This document shows positions 48,201 to 59,833 of a stretch of DNA of 64,000 nucleotides, in pieces (the first letter of the stretch is position 1; each line of letters starts with the position of its first letter). Made by a program: the position numbers and the translations under genes. Under the pieces are notes generated by a model that made no database searches, was not told the origin of the DNA, and saw nothing but the letters and a program-made list of their open reading frames with translations. This DNA comes from Hydractinia symbiolongicarpus (Eukaryota; Cnidaria; Hydrozoa; Anthoathecata; Hydractiniidae). The DNA lies in the NCBI RefSeq assembly GCF_029227915.1, contig NC_079877.1, positions 19,803,851-19,867,850 on the forward strand, read 5' to 3'.

Positions 48201-49838
48201 TGAGGAGCTTTTAGGAGATGCACTATAAGTAATTACACTTTTTTCAACAAGCCTAATTATTTCATCAAAGTTTTTTGCTGTCATTTGCAACTAATTTTTG
48301 TGTTTCCTCTCCCAAGCAGAAGTCCAGAAATCAGTCTACAGTGTATTTACAATTTTGGATATTAGTTCCCAATTGGAAATTTCTGTTATAGTCTCAGACA
48401 TATGGATCATCAATAAGTGGCATCAATAGGGAAAAATTCGCAATTCTATAAAGTCTTTTTTTTTAGATAGTTTTTTTTTTTACTTTTCTATTGGCATATT
48501 TAAGTCTTGGTACGCATACATGTTGTTTATAATTTTATTTTTAACATATGGTTCATTTTAATGAGTTAGTATTGAAAAAATAAATTTCTGAATAACTTGT
48601 ATTTATTTATGTTCATTGGATATTCCACCATGTTTGTTTATTGTCCCCTATGTCTTCCATTCTCCTTCAATGTCTCACTTGTTCTTTTTGTCTCCATCAC
48701 TGTGTTCATTTGTTATCACTCTCCTCAATGTATTGTTCGTTGTTTTGTAGTTTATTGTGTGTCATGTCTCAATGCTATCATTATTTGTAGTATATATATT
48801 TTTAGTTCAATATATAAAAAGTCTTCCTCTCAAAACTGGTGAGAGTTGCAAATTTCGCATCAACATCAAGCGCATTTTCTTATTTTCAAAGTCAAATTTA
48901 AATGGTTTGAAATTCAAAACTTAAATTGCTCCCAACAAATAAATTCATCAGGGCACTCAGCACATTTTTTCTGGCAAGCTGGTGAGTTTTATTCATGTGG
49001 CTTTGTTTTTCTCTTTTCAACTTACTGTTTTTGCTCGTCCCTATCAATTATTTATCAATTATTTAAATTTTGTGTTTACATGTTTCGTTTTATTGTATTT
49101 AGTTTAAACGCTTTAAAATCATATTGTTACAAACATGTCATATTTTGTGCCCTAATCTGGTTTTGGGTATTTGGCTGGAAACCCTAACACATTTGTTGCA
49201 TGCTTTGGCGAGTAAAAAATAAAAATGCATATGCAACCAATGAATCTGTGGCTGACTTTGTCATTAGAAAGTGAATAGAAAAAAATGCTTTTTTGGGAAA
49301 GTGAGCTAGTATTTTCAATTGATGATTGTCTGTCTAAGATAAAAGCACCCTAAGCTACAGCTTTACTCAATACTTTCTGTTTTTATTCCTGACTTTCCTA
49401 GGTGCTTCTTGTGGTTGCTCTATACATGATAAAAAGATAAGACATTCTACCACTTACATCATTTATACAAAGTTCTCCTTCAATAAATTGTATTCCTTTT
49501 TGTAAAATATTCACCAATGCACCTGGAGGTACTAATGAGCCATTTATATTCGATTGCACCACATGGCTCTCTATACCAAATGAGTATGCTGAGTGTTGGT
49601 AACCTTAAAAAAGGTAAGCAAAAAATATAGATGGTTAGCATAACTGTGTCAGATAAAGGAATCAAGTCGTTCCATATCAACCAAAAAAGACAATAAAAAA
49701 TGCAATCACACACAGATGGAAAATCAAAACAACATTTCCTATTATAAACATTATTTAAATAAAGAAATGTCATATACCTGATTCCTGAAGATATCTATAC
49801 ACCAAAAAGTTGACTTCATCACTCAATATACTCATCAT
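42391..49838 (-). CDS. TBL1: TBL1/ebi-type LisH-WD40 co-repressor subunit
   Basis: This is the orthologue of TBL1X/TBL1XR1 (fly ebi), a nuclear subunit of NCoR/SMRT-HDAC3 complexes. Thirteen exons on the minus strand: 49838-49778, 49603-49458, 46811-46602, 45198-45152, 45063-44937, 44806-44740, 44459-44362, 44086-44026, 43782-43661, 43572-43498, 43392-43295, 42967-42802 and 42603-42391. All have GT-AG borders. Joined, they give 496 residues, close to the usual 510-580. The N-terminus [20 protein letters not shown] is a LisH domain, followed by [20 protein letters not shown] and [13 protein letters not shown] (F-box-like). WD40 repeats start at [13 protein letters not shown] and include [14 protein letters not shown] and [15 protein letters not shown]. 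The last exon is read through to a stop at 42391. An alternative donor after AAAGCT (42502) would shorten it. Confidence 0.93.
46935..47738. mobile_element. 804-bp TIR element in TBL1 intron 3
   Basis: The ends are a perfect 16-bp inverted repeat, TGTTCTGCCCAATCTT, and each is flanked by TATC (46931-46934 and 47739-47742), a 4-bp target duplication. Both ends contain further inverted sub-repeats, including the palindrome CCAGTCTTAAGACTGG and repeated CCCAATCTT/AAGATTGGGC. There is no coding capacity, so it is a MITE of unassigned superfamily. It lies between exons 3 and 4, upstream of the inverted-repeat boundary. Confidence 0.85.
47743..49457. other. Remainder of TBL1 intron 2-3 region
   Basis: This is non-coding sequence between exon 2 (ends 49458) and the 804-bp element, upstream in the sense of window coordinates. 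Exon 3 lies on the other side of the element (46602-46811), so intron 2 contains the whole stretch and the element. Frames at 48597-49187 look like chance AT-rich frames. Confidence 0.5.
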
Positions 49839-50289
49839 GAGCACTTGATCAACAATTTTTTCATAATGTAATTTTCCCAAAAGTTAGTATTTGTTGTATT
49901 TGCATAGCCTACATGTTTCTGGAATATAAATCAAGACACATAAAACAGACATAATTCAAGCAACACAATGTTCTATAGAGATGGCAGACTTTTCCGTGCT
50001 TTTCAATCAAGAAACTAAACTCTAAATATGCAAACAATTTCCCAACTTAAGGCCTCTTTTAAATAAGTGCCTCTCTTAAAGAAGGTCCTCTATTGTTAAA
50101 AAAAAATCTTATGTAAAATTCCTCTCAATTAAGCACGAGAGGACATCTGAGCAAATAGATTTTTATATTTTTTCCACAAAATTTGAAAAGTTGAAATTTT
50201 TCAAGAAGAAGAAGAAAAGTATTTATTCTACAGTAAAAGCATACATAAGGTAGAGGTCAAATAAATATCGATTTGTGGAGTTTGCAGGA
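49839..50289. other. Upstream region of TBL1, no feature resolved
   Basis: This presumably contains the TBL1 promoter and 5' untranslated region, but no TATA box or other element could be assigned with confidence. Confidence 0.4.
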
Positions 50290-51075
50290 AAGGGGTTGGT
50301 AGTAACTCAATTTTTTGCAAGACTTGCAAGTACATAAGAAGTGCAATAGTATTGGTGGAAGGTTAAGAGCTGACATTCAGTTTGTATGCAAGCATTGCAA
50401 AGGTGAGATTATAGAGAATAAAGTATTTCCAGCTTTAATGATGTACAACAGTGGCTCGTTAGAGATTTGAGAACTTCTGTTACTTAGGTGATATGTTGGG
50501 CAGTGAAGGGGTTGTTGGAAGAAGTGTTACTTGCAGGATAGGTTCTGCTTGGAAAAAGTTTAGAGAGTTACTTCCTTTGTTGACTAGCAGAGTCTTGTCA
50601 ATTGAGGTAAAAGGTAGGTTGTATGAGGCCTGTGTAAGAAGTGTTATGTTGTACGGTAGTGAGACATGGGCAGTGAAGCAGGAAGATCTTGACCGTTTAG
50701 AAAGGAATGATATGAGAATGGTTAGGTGGATGTGTTACGCCAGTCTAAGAGACAGAAAGAGTTCAGATGAGCTAAGAAGCAGGCTAAGTATCCGTAGAAT
50801 TAAAGATGTTATCCAGATAAGAAGATTAAATTGGCTAGGGCACTTGGAAAGAATGGAGGAGGATAATTGGGTAAGAAAGTGTAGAGACTTGATAGTTCCT
50901 GGGGCAAAGCCCAGAGGTAGACTGAGAAAGACTTGGCAGGCGGTTATAAGGACAGACTTGATATAGAAGAAGTTGAGCTTAGATCTAACACAGTCTAGAT
51001 CAGATTGGAAGAAGGTCATTAATATTCCCCGTCTAACCCATGCTAGCATGGAAAATGCATGTTAAGCCGAGAATG
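50290..51075 (+). pseudogene. RTE-type LINE, 3' end of ORF2
   Basis: The plus strand encodes the C-terminal part of a non-LTR reverse-transcriptase protein: FENFCYLGDMLGSEG, RLYEACVRSVMLYGSETWAV, LNWLGHLERMEEDNW and GAKPRGRLRKTW. Preceding it in another frame is a Cys-rich piece (FVCKHCKGE). The longest frame is 50493-50966. The sequence ends in a short ATGATGATGA tail, typical of RTE-like 3' ends. The polymerase core is absent, so this is a 5'-truncated insertion. Confidence 0.75.
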
Positions 51076-51079
51076 ATGA

Positions 51080-52735
51080 TGATTACAAAAAAAATTTGGC
51101 TATCACTGTAAGGAGACCAGCATTATTAGCCTACGGCTATGACAAGATGCTGGCCACCCTAAATATACAAAACAAAACAAAAAAATAAGATACAAACAAT
51201 CAAAAACATACGCAAAACTCAGTAACATATTAAAAGAAAAACAAATTATGACAAACTCAGCTGTACAATAAGAAAAAGAACTTGATCAGAGAAGAAGTTA
51301 GTCTGGGAGAGGTGAGAGAGACTAGTCGAGTTGAAGGAAAGGAGTTTTGCGCAAAATTCCATGAATAAATGGACCGACATCGAATAGAGTTCAAGCCGAA
51401 GGATTTAGTTGCACAGTGGGGGGGATTTATCAAACCAAAAATAGATCCACGAGTTCGTAAGAGTGGGAAAAGTCAACTTTGTAAGTATCAAGAAGTGCAT
51501 CTGGAAGTTTTCTGTGATATAAATTGTACTGAAAAATTACATTTTTCATATGAACCAAATCAGCAAGTTTTTAAATATTAAGATTAGAGAAAAGAGGGGT
51601 AAAAGTCATTCTGCACTGTGCAAAAGAAATTACTCTAACTGCACAATGTTGTAAACTGTAAATACGATCAATAAAGTGATGACCAGGTTGGCCCCAAATT
51701 TCATTGCAGTAATGAAGGTGGCTACCAAAGATGGCATGGCACACAGTTTTCAGAACACTTTGTAGAACAAGGTGTCGGAGTTTAGCTATAGCTCCATTAG
51801 CCCTCTTGAGTTTAACCGCAATCACATTGAGACTGAGACTTCCAGTTGAGATCAGAATCTAAGAGAATACCAAGGTACTTAATGCAGTTACTGGGGAAGA
51901 GTTTCTTGCCGTTGATAAATAATTTGAAGTTATAGTTTGTTGGTTTAAGCTTGTGCTTAAACAAGATATATTCAGTTTTACTTGTATTCAGAGAGATTTT
52001 GTTGGCGTTGAGTCGTTGGAAAAGAAATTTCAGATCCATGTTGATTCTTTCAGAAAGAGATTTTAAAGACTTATCAAAACACATTAGGTTGGTATCATCA
52101 GCAAAGTGATGAAACATGGAAAATTTTATGGCACAATTTAAATCATTTATATAAATAAGAAACAGAAGAGGGCCAAAAACAGATCCTTGTGGTACACCAT
52201 GTCTAACAAATTTGTACTCAAATTCAGTTCCATTAATTGATACAAATTGTTGTCTGCCAGATAAATAAGAACGAAACAGATTAAGAGGAGTTCCTCTGAT
52301 ACAATAATGATAAGTTTTTTCAGGAGAATTTCGTGATCAACATGTCAAAGGCCTTCTGGAGATCGACAAAAACACCACAAGCAAACTGACCATTATCAAG
52401 GGCATCCATTATTTTTTGGCACACATTTTGAAGAGCTTGTGCAGTGGAGTGTTTTTGTCTGAATCAAAATTGTTGAAAGTATAAAATTCGGTGTTGTGAT
52501 AAAAACTGATATACACGTTTGTAGATCAGTCTTTTAAAGATTTTGTCAATATTAGATAGCAGAGAGATTGGTCTATAATTTGTACAATCAAGTTTGGACA
52601 CTTTTTTAAAAACAGGAATAACTTTGACAATTTTTAAGTTGGATGGAAATACACCCGAAGAGAAAGAGAGATTGATCAAGAGTGATAAAAGTTTAGCAAA
52701 TTCATATTTCAGAAGAGATAACATGCATGCTATTG
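51080..52735 (-). pseudogene. CR1/L2-like LINE, reverse transcriptase part
   Basis: On the minus strand: VIPVFKKVSKLDCTNYRPIS and ISLLSNIDKIFKRL open the polymerase; then come GVFVDLQKAFD (motif A), GVPQGSVFGPLLFLIYINDL (motif B) and FHHFADDTNL (motif C with the paired Asp). KYLGILLDSDLNWKSQ and GSHLHYCNEIWGQ follow. Frames break several times. The 3' region reaches about 51080, where a poly-A/GATTAC-like end meets the tail of the neighbouring LINE. The 5' half of the same LINE lies at 57440-58565. Confidence 0.8.
51086..51570. other. 3' untranslated region of the minus-strand LINE
   Basis: This region contains a block with inverted symmetry (GACCAGCATTATTAGCC and GGCTATGACAAGATGCTGGCC) near 51117-51160, probably a structured LINE 3' end. 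A 70-codon plus-strand frame at 51369-51581 has no recognised homology. Confidence 0.4.
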
Positions 52736-53234
52736 TTTAAGTGTTAACAATCACAAAAGCTATTGAAAGATATATATTTTTAAAAAAATGAATGAACATG
52801 CGAAAAGCGTTAAAGATTTTGTGTGTAATGTAAAATAATGTTTATGCGAAGAATTTAAAATGAAAGCGATCATACTAAAACTTTTTATAATAGCTCTGTA
52901 CCTTGCGCATTGCTACCTGTTTTTTATTTCTATTTTAAGAACACTGTTTCGATACACACGTGCCTCGATTTTTGTGCATGCGGCTAAAAATAGTAGTTTT
53001 GAATGCTAGTTTCGGTCGATCAAATTAAACTTAAAATACTTGACGAAGATTAAAATAAATAAGTAATTTGCCATTTTCATGAATCCCAAGTTTTAATAAT
53101 TTTTGTTGCGTTGTGTATAGAGATAAAGTCAAGAATAATACAAGCAGTGTAGAAAAAAGAATTTTTTTGCACATATACAAGTTTGTTAAAAAAAAATTTA
53201 AAAAAACACACGTACAATTATACAGAATTAAAAT
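52736..53234. other. Edge of inserted block, no feature seen
   Basis: This AT-rich stretch lies between the LINE breakpoint and the copia-like remnant. No gene signal. Confidence 0.4.
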
Positions 53235-55823
53235 CTATGTCACTTTCATTGTGTTTTTTTCTATAAGGTATTCATTCATGCTGTTTCTAGCATCGCAACA
53301 AAGACCTTTCTTCCTGTCTTCAGTAACGGAATAAAAATTGAATATATATTCTACTTTGGTAGCATTCAGTGGTTCTGTTGTAAGAACATGCCCGTTTTTA
53401 ATGATGCTTGTGCCGTACACACTACGATCCTGCCTTTCTGACAGCGGGAAAATCTGACGCATTAATCGCTGAGCAAAATTTTTTACAGAATAAGATGTTT
53501 TTGATCCAATTTTCCAGCTCATTCGTTTTTGCTTGACTAATTAATTCAGTCTCTGTGCTGTCAACTAACAGTATCTCTTCACTATTTGATGGACTAATTT
53601 CTTTATTTATTCTTTCTATTTTTGATATTCCCTTTCCCTCATATCAATACATTCTGTAGAGCCATCTTTATGGCGAACATTCCAAAAATCTTTATATTTT
53701 CCTCCCTGAGCCTTTCCAACTTTTCCAGCTCTTGAAATTACTTCAACTTCTTTTAATTGCAAATCTTTCTTTGTTGCAATGCGTATTTTCATCTTTGGTT
53801 TTAATTTAACAACATCATTTTCAGCATCATCATTTTTATTGTTAGCATTGACATTCCGCTGTTCGCTTACATCTTTATTGTGTTACACATTTTCTAATTT
53901 GCTTACTTCATCAATAGGATTTATACTATCAAAGTGATCATCATTTCTCCTCATTTCTTCTTCTTCAATAGTATTTTCAGTATCTTCAAAGTATATATGT
54001 TTCAGGTTTCGGTGTGTCATCGGAAACTATTCTCATGGATGCACACGAATGTATCGACTTCCATGTTTTACCAAAACTTGCTGACTTTCAAAACCTATAA
54101 CTGTACCTGGGCCATGCCAATGTTTGTCGTCTTTTCTCCGATAATAGACTTTATCACCATTTATGTATTTCACATTTCCAGAAGGTCTAATTTGATGTCT
54201 CAAAGCTCGTCGTATCTTTTCTGATGACTCGTTTTCGATATATGCCCGTCTTGCTGCATGCATAGCATTTAAATTTTTCGCTACTACTTGACTAGCAGTT
54301 TTACTTTCCATTGCAGGTGGCTTATTTGTCAATATGCATGGTATATTAGGGTTCTTGCCAAAAAGTAATTGGTTTGGACTGTAGCCATTGTAATTTGCAA
54401 GTGAGTTCTTTGCACTAATTGCCCAACTTAAAGCCACTTCTAACTCACAGTTTTGATCATTCATAATTTTTCGAACAGTCTCTCCAATGATAGCATTATG
54501 CCTTTCAACTATTCCGTTACTCCATGGACTCTCTGCAGCAGTGGTTAAAACCCTAATGTTAAATTTTTCACAAAAATCAATGAATTCACTGTTATCGAAC
54601 TCCCCTCCATTGTCAACCATGAACTTCCCTGCACGGCCAAATGTTCCTATCCAGATTTCAAATATCTTTTTGACAATCACTTCTTTTCGTTTGCTATGAT
54701 GACAGTAGCAGCACTATACTTTGTAAAAGTATCGATTAAATGTAAAAACCATGTTTTTGTATTGCCATCTGTCCACTCTTTTAGGTCCATTGCTACACAG
54801 TCATTAAAGTCATTGGACATACGCAAACCCACCATAGGTCTTGGGGATTGTTTCTTGTACTTGAAACATGTCTCGCATTTCTGTGATATATGGTCAATCA
54901 ATGTATGTAACTTCTTATCCTCAACACCTGCATCCCGAAGTAACTTCTTTAAACGTTCTGGCGGCGGATGACTAAATTGTGAAGTTTAACAATGTCTTTT
55001 AATCTTTCGGTTTCATTTTTCATAGCGAAACTCTTTGAATACAGAACTATTTCTTCCGCATTCACACTTGAAATATCATCAAATTCAAATTTTCTTTTGC
55101 CTAAAGGGATACAATAGTGTCCTGAGGATGTGAGAAACACCTTTTGCTTCCTTCCCAGAATTTCTATTGTGTCCTTTGAAAAATCAATTTTTGTTCCTGC
55201 TTTCTTCATGGCATCTTTACTAAAAAGTAGTGGCAAATCTCCTTTCACACCATCTGTTACAATATTGATATTAGTATCTCCAATTCTGACTGGCAATTTC
55301 ATTTGTTTAATAGATCTCATTTCATTTCCATCTCCAAACTTAAATATTGTATTACTTTGTGACTCTGTGACATGATTAAGTTCATTATCACTCAATGTCT
55401 CTAAATATTCTTTCAGCCAACTTTCTCCACAAACAGTTTTCGAACAGCCTGAATCCAGAACAGCAGCGCTCAATGTTTCACCCATAAATACATCCATTAC
55501 CTCTGTATACAATGTTACATTCACTTCCTCTTTCTTTTTCTTTCTATTTTCGTATGAGTCTGGGCAATCTCTTTGCCAATGAAACACAGATCCACAAATG
55601 TTACATCTCGATATTTCTCCATTCATATCCACAGCATTTCTTTGACGATTATCTTTACTATTTCTGAAGCTTTACCTTCAAGTGTAAGAAAAATAGCAGC
55701 AACCTGTTTCTTTTTATCAACATTTTTAAAAATTTGCCAAATTTTTATCTCCTTTTTCCGGTTTTCATATGAAATGTCCTCACTTAACGTTGGCGGGGCC
55801 TTGTAATCTTTTCTTGAAGCCAT
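53235..55823 (-). pseudogene. Copia-like gag-protease-integrase remnant
   Basis: On the minus strand, in order: a Gag-like start (MASRKDYKAPPTLSEDISY, 55823-55623); a zinc knuckle CNICGSVFHWQRDC; a protease with LDSGCSKTVCGE (55632-54949 frame); an integrase zinc region (DHISQKCETCFKYKKQ); and an integrase core with VAMDLKEW and FMVDNGGEFDN, then SPWSNGIVERHNAI containing the Glu. After IRVHP (54033) the sequence decays through an Asp/Lys-rich linker to 53235. Protease before integrase, with no reverse transcriptase in between, favours Ty1/copia order. Reverse transcriptase and RNase H are missing, and several frameshifts are present. Confidence 0.72.
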
Positions 55824-55841
55824 TATTCCTCTCCTACCATT

Positions 55842-56041
55842 TGTTAAGTAACAATAATGACTTACTTTGATTGTCTCACTTGATTACTCAGCGGTATCAC
55901 AAACACAACCAGCAGGAACACAACAACACAACTTGATCCGTAACACAACAACACAACTGGATATCAACACAACTGCACAACCACTTGAGGCCCCACCAAT
56001 AACATTCACTATTGTTTACAGTCTATATTATGGAGACAACA
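55842..56041 (-). other. Possible 5' LTR of the copia-like element
   Basis: Read on the minus strand, this 200-bp stretch starts TGTTGTCTCC and ends TTACTTAACA (TG...CA, with 4-bp inverted ends TGTT/AACA). A primer-site-like TGGTAGGAGAGG follows just before the gag start. It contains short ACACAACAACACAAC-type repeats. No second LTR was found for comparison. Confidence 0.35.
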
Positions 56042-56093
56042 TATTAATATCAACAGCTCATAGAACACTTTAATTTTATCGACAAATGTTACA

Positions 56094-56949
56094 ATGAGAA
56101 CGATGAATATTTGGCAGTTGACGTACAGACAAAACTTAAACACCTTTAATATTGATGTTTCTGTTCCCACTGTCAAAAAGTTTAGACGCAAATTAGGATG
56201 GATTGCGACTAGACCAAAATATTGTCAAGCTGTGCGCCCAGCAAATTGCGAATCACGTTTAGCCTACTGCAAGAAGTGGTTAGCTGAAGAAGAAGATCGC
56301 TTTAATGACGTGATGTTTACTAATGAGTCTACAATTGAAATCAACAGACACGCTGTTCGATGTTTCTGAAAAAAAGGTGACATACCAAAACTGAAGCCAA
56401 AAGTAAAACATCCATATAAAGTTCACGTTTGAGGAGGGATTTCTCGACGAGGAAGAAATAAACTGCTCATTTTTACAGGGATAATGCGTAAGACGATAAA
56501 TAAATCAGCGCTTTTTTAATTATATAAGAACATTTGGCTTTTGCTGAAAAAATTAAACGAGTTAAAAACATTAATTCTTAGTGCGTAATGTCTAATTACT
56601 TTTTAGGAATTTTTTGTGGAAGAGATCCTGCAAAATACTTTGAAACCGTCACTGGACAAGTTATACCGGTCATCGATTTTAACAGGATAGCGATCCAAAG
56701 CACATGTCCATTCTAGCAAGAGAATTTATGAAAAATAATATTAATCACTGGCCTACACCCGCTGAAAGCCCTGATCTTAATCCAATTGAAATGATGTGGT
56801 CGGAATTAAAGCAATATATACGTCGGCGCATTAAACCGTCGACGAAGGAAGAGTTAGTCAATGTAATAAAATGTAATAAATACATCGACCATTTGTATAA
56901 AGTTATTCCAATTGTTATTGAAAGAGAAGGCCAAGCATCTGGACATTAA
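56094..56949 (+). pseudogene. Tc1-like transposase pseudogene
   Basis: The N-terminal frame (56094-56369) includes FRRKLGWIATRPKYC and a site reading MFTNESTIEI, where the family has FTDES: the first catalytic Asp is changed to Asn. GGISRRGRNKLLIFTGIM follows after two stops. A GT..AG intron-like gap spans 56488-56606. Then come QDSDPKHM (second Asp) and SPDLNPIEMMWSELKQY (catalytic Glu). The C-terminal frame ends at 56949. The N-terminal DNA-binding domain is mostly missing. Confidence 0.8.
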
Positions 56950-57435
56950 AACAATGTTTTTTTTTGTTTATGTTTTTAATTCCCGTAGCCCAGTTGTAAT
57001 TCTGTCGAAACACTAACTTTTTTAAAATTGTTTCGTGTGCTAAATAAAATACAACATTTAGGTTTGTGAAAAAACAATAAAATTGCGCGCAAAACACAAG
57101 ATTCTTTTTAAGTATCATAATAAATCCATGTAAAAACAAAAGATAATACGTTGCCGTTATGAGTAGAAACAATAAAAACTTAAAGCTTTGTTACATTTTA
57201 TATTTTTTCTCCCGTTGATCCCTTGACGGCTATAGCAATTAAATACAACAATGAGTTACGTGAAGTTTACATGAGCTAATTAAATCCGCATGTGTGACAT
57301 GAACTCTATTGTTTCAACATGCAAAAATAGCTCATGTATTTAACAATAGGTTAACAATAACAACGAAAGTTCTGACGCTACCGAAGGTTCGTGTAAAGGT
57401 GATAACTATCGTGCACATGTAAAGTTACATTTACG
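56950..57435. other. 3' flank of the Tc1-like element
   Basis: This stretch is non-coding. It ends in ATTTACGGTACTG at the junction with the LINE, which may be one end of the inserted block. The opposite end was not identified. Confidence 0.4.
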
Positions 57436-57439
57436 GTAC

Positions 57440-58565
57440 TGTATGAATACTGAAGAGACCTGATGCTTTTTTCCTGTTTAATGATGCAATGCAGGAGGTT
57501 ATTTCATCAGTGTCCATTGGAGAAAGAAAAACAGATGCAGGATTTCTTTTATGAAGGAACTGGGAAAAGTCTTTTGAAGAAAAAGGAATCTTGGATCGAA
57601 TAGTATCAGCAATAGAAGAAAAATAATCATTAAAAGCATTGGATATTACCGAGCACATTAGCATTGTCAAGGTTTAAGCAGTTAGGAAAGGATGGCTTGG
57701 ATTGTTTGGTAGATATAATAAAATTGATGCCTTTCCGTACCTTATGAATTTTACAATGTTATTGTTGAAATAGCACGCATAAAACATTTTCTTACTCCGC
57801 CTACACAAGAATACGATTAAGTTACGATACTACTTATATTGATCATTGAGAGCAGATTTAATCAAAGGATCTTTAGCCTTTTATAAAGGCGATCACGTTG
57901 CTGAATAGATTTAATGATGCCTTTAGTGATCCAAGGATTGGAATCACGCTTTTTTTATGTCTTGTCAATAACCTTATGGGCACATGCTGATCCGGAAGCC
58001 CATCCACACTGTTGATGAATTTATCAAAAGAGAGATTTACATCATCAGATTTAATTTCAAGGGCCTGTTCCCAATTAGTATCAATAATTTCGAGGATAAA
58101 ATTTTCATGATCAAATTTTTTCCAATCTCTGACCATGGCATTATTCTCAGGTGGGCAGATTACAGCTTTCTTTTGAAAGATTACAAACTGAGGCAAGTGG
58201 TCAGAGATTGCAGTACAAATATTACCAGACATGGTGTCAAAGTTAGATGTATTAGAGAATGTTATCTGTAAGGGTGCTGGAGGAATTAGTTATTCTAGTA
58301 GGAAGAGTTATATGGGGAAGCAAGGAGAAAGAGGATGTTGTATCTAAGAAATTTTCAACAGATTTATCAAGGTTACAATTTAATAGGTCGATGTTAAAAT
58401 CCCTTAAAAGAATCAACATTTTCCTTTCTTTGGATACAGTTTCTAATAAAGGGGACAAATATAGTATATTGAATTTATCCACTGACATGCTATTACAAAA
58501 CAAGGGGTTGAAGGTTATTATAACATGTTTATGATGTCTATTAATCCAATACCTGGCCTCTACTT
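57440..58565 (-). pseudogene. CR1/L2-like LINE, endonuclease part
   Basis: The minus strand encodes the apurinic-type endonuclease half of a LINE: ILLRDFNIDLLNCNLDKS (catalytic DFN), HITLPTRITNSSSTLTDNI and AISDHLPQFVIF (catalytic SDH). The linker follows, up to FSSIADTIRSKIPF and RKKASGLFSIH, where it stops. The next LINE residues, SLLKYEFAKLLS, are found at 52720, so the two pieces are halves of one element. Stops and frameshifts are present. Its 5' end is fused to the PIF/Harbinger pseudogene. Confidence 0.78.
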
Positions 58566-59833
58566 CTGACAGTGAACCTTGTAACGAGTTAACATAGGTG
58601 GTTAAGTTACTACTTGTTTCAAAAGCACTAATAGGTATCCTCGACCCTCTTAACACAATGAGAGGCTCTAACAATCGAGCAGAACCATTCAATCTAACAA
58701 TACTTCTCCATTCACCCTCCTTGATTACGCCAGATTCATCATGGCTGTCTACAAAACCCGTAGGGCAGTATGAAGCGCTGTTAGTTTGCCGTAGAAAATT
58801 ATGTAAAGCAACGACCGCTTGAACTATTGTGTTGTTTTATTGCTAGTTTGGATCGGACGTAGAAGAATTCGCCAGCGGGCCGCTAAAATACGGAATGTAT
58901 TCTCTATTACCCTTCTTGCTTGTGAAAGACGGTAGTTAAAGATGCGCATTGTTTCAGGAATATTTTGACCAGAATATGGCCTCGTTAACCAAGATTGTAT
59001 TGGAAATGCTTCATCGCCCACAATAAAATAAGGGATGTTAACATGTGCTGGATCATTTTCAACGGTTCACTTGCTGCTAACTGCATATGTCCTTCAAAAA
59101 AACACCTTCCTATTTCTGAATTACAAAAAACACCACTGTCGTTATTGGATTCGTAGCTTTCAATATCAACCAAGGTAAAAGTATAATGCGCATTGCACAT
59201 AGCCATGAGGATGATGTTAAAATAACCTTTGTAGTTATAATATAATGATCCTCTGTTTAAAGGTGATTTGATTCTGATGTGCTTACCATCGATTGCACCT
59301 ATGCAATGTGGCAAATTACACAATGATTCAAATTCTTGAGATATTTCTCTCCAGTCAGGTGTTCCTGGAGCTTTGATGTATATCCCCCTTAATGGATCCT
59401 ATATTGCACGGCATGTTTCATTTACAATCTCTGAGACACGGTACGAAAAGCAGGCCTATCAAAAGAAAATAACACCAGAGCAATAAATCACTCCCCCAAG
59501 GTTACAAAAATTTATACTGGGCAAGCAATCTGAATAAATAGAATAAGCTTTTAAATCCATACTTTATCACAAAGTATTCTATTTTATCTTTTTTATATAT
59601 TTTGGTTCTTTGTTACTTTAAATTATAAGAAAGAGAACATTGATTTCCGTGTGAGATGAATTGACATTGCTTAGCCAGAAAAACTTTTTTTGGAATTGTC
59701 AAACACAAACGTTCTGATGCTGAAATTGGCTTACTGAAGTTTACGCTCTTCTTTTCAATTTTTGCACCAACTACATTTAAAAGGTACTGGAATGACTCAG
59801 CGGACATATAGTGAGGGCCACTATGTAATTTCA
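58566..59833 (-). pseudogene. PIF/Harbinger (HARBI1-like) transposase pseudogene
   Basis: The N-terminal piece (59833-59613) has HMKLHSGPHYMSAESFQYLL. The core (59323-58985) has NLPHCIGAIDGKHIRIKSP (first Asp), YYNYKGYFNIILMA and SNNDSGVF (second Asp). The third piece (59021-58824) has RRVIENTFRILAARWRILLR (Glu). The C-terminus VVALHNFLRQTN, then RGSRIPISAFET, reaches 58566, where it joins the LINE. All three catalytic residues are visible, but at least three frame breaks make it inactive. Its 5' end is cut by the long-TIR element at 59834. Confidence 0.82.

Noticed and set aside
48597-49187. Hydrophobic Cys/Phe-rich open frames in TBL1 intron 2
   Set aside because: They are T-rich intronic sequence that yields Phe/Ile/Ser-rich frames. 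No start context or homology.
54033-54680. Ty3/gypsy assignment for the integrase remnant
   Set aside because: Protease lies directly before integrase with no reverse transcriptase between them, which favours copia order. Only moderately certain because the RT is missing.
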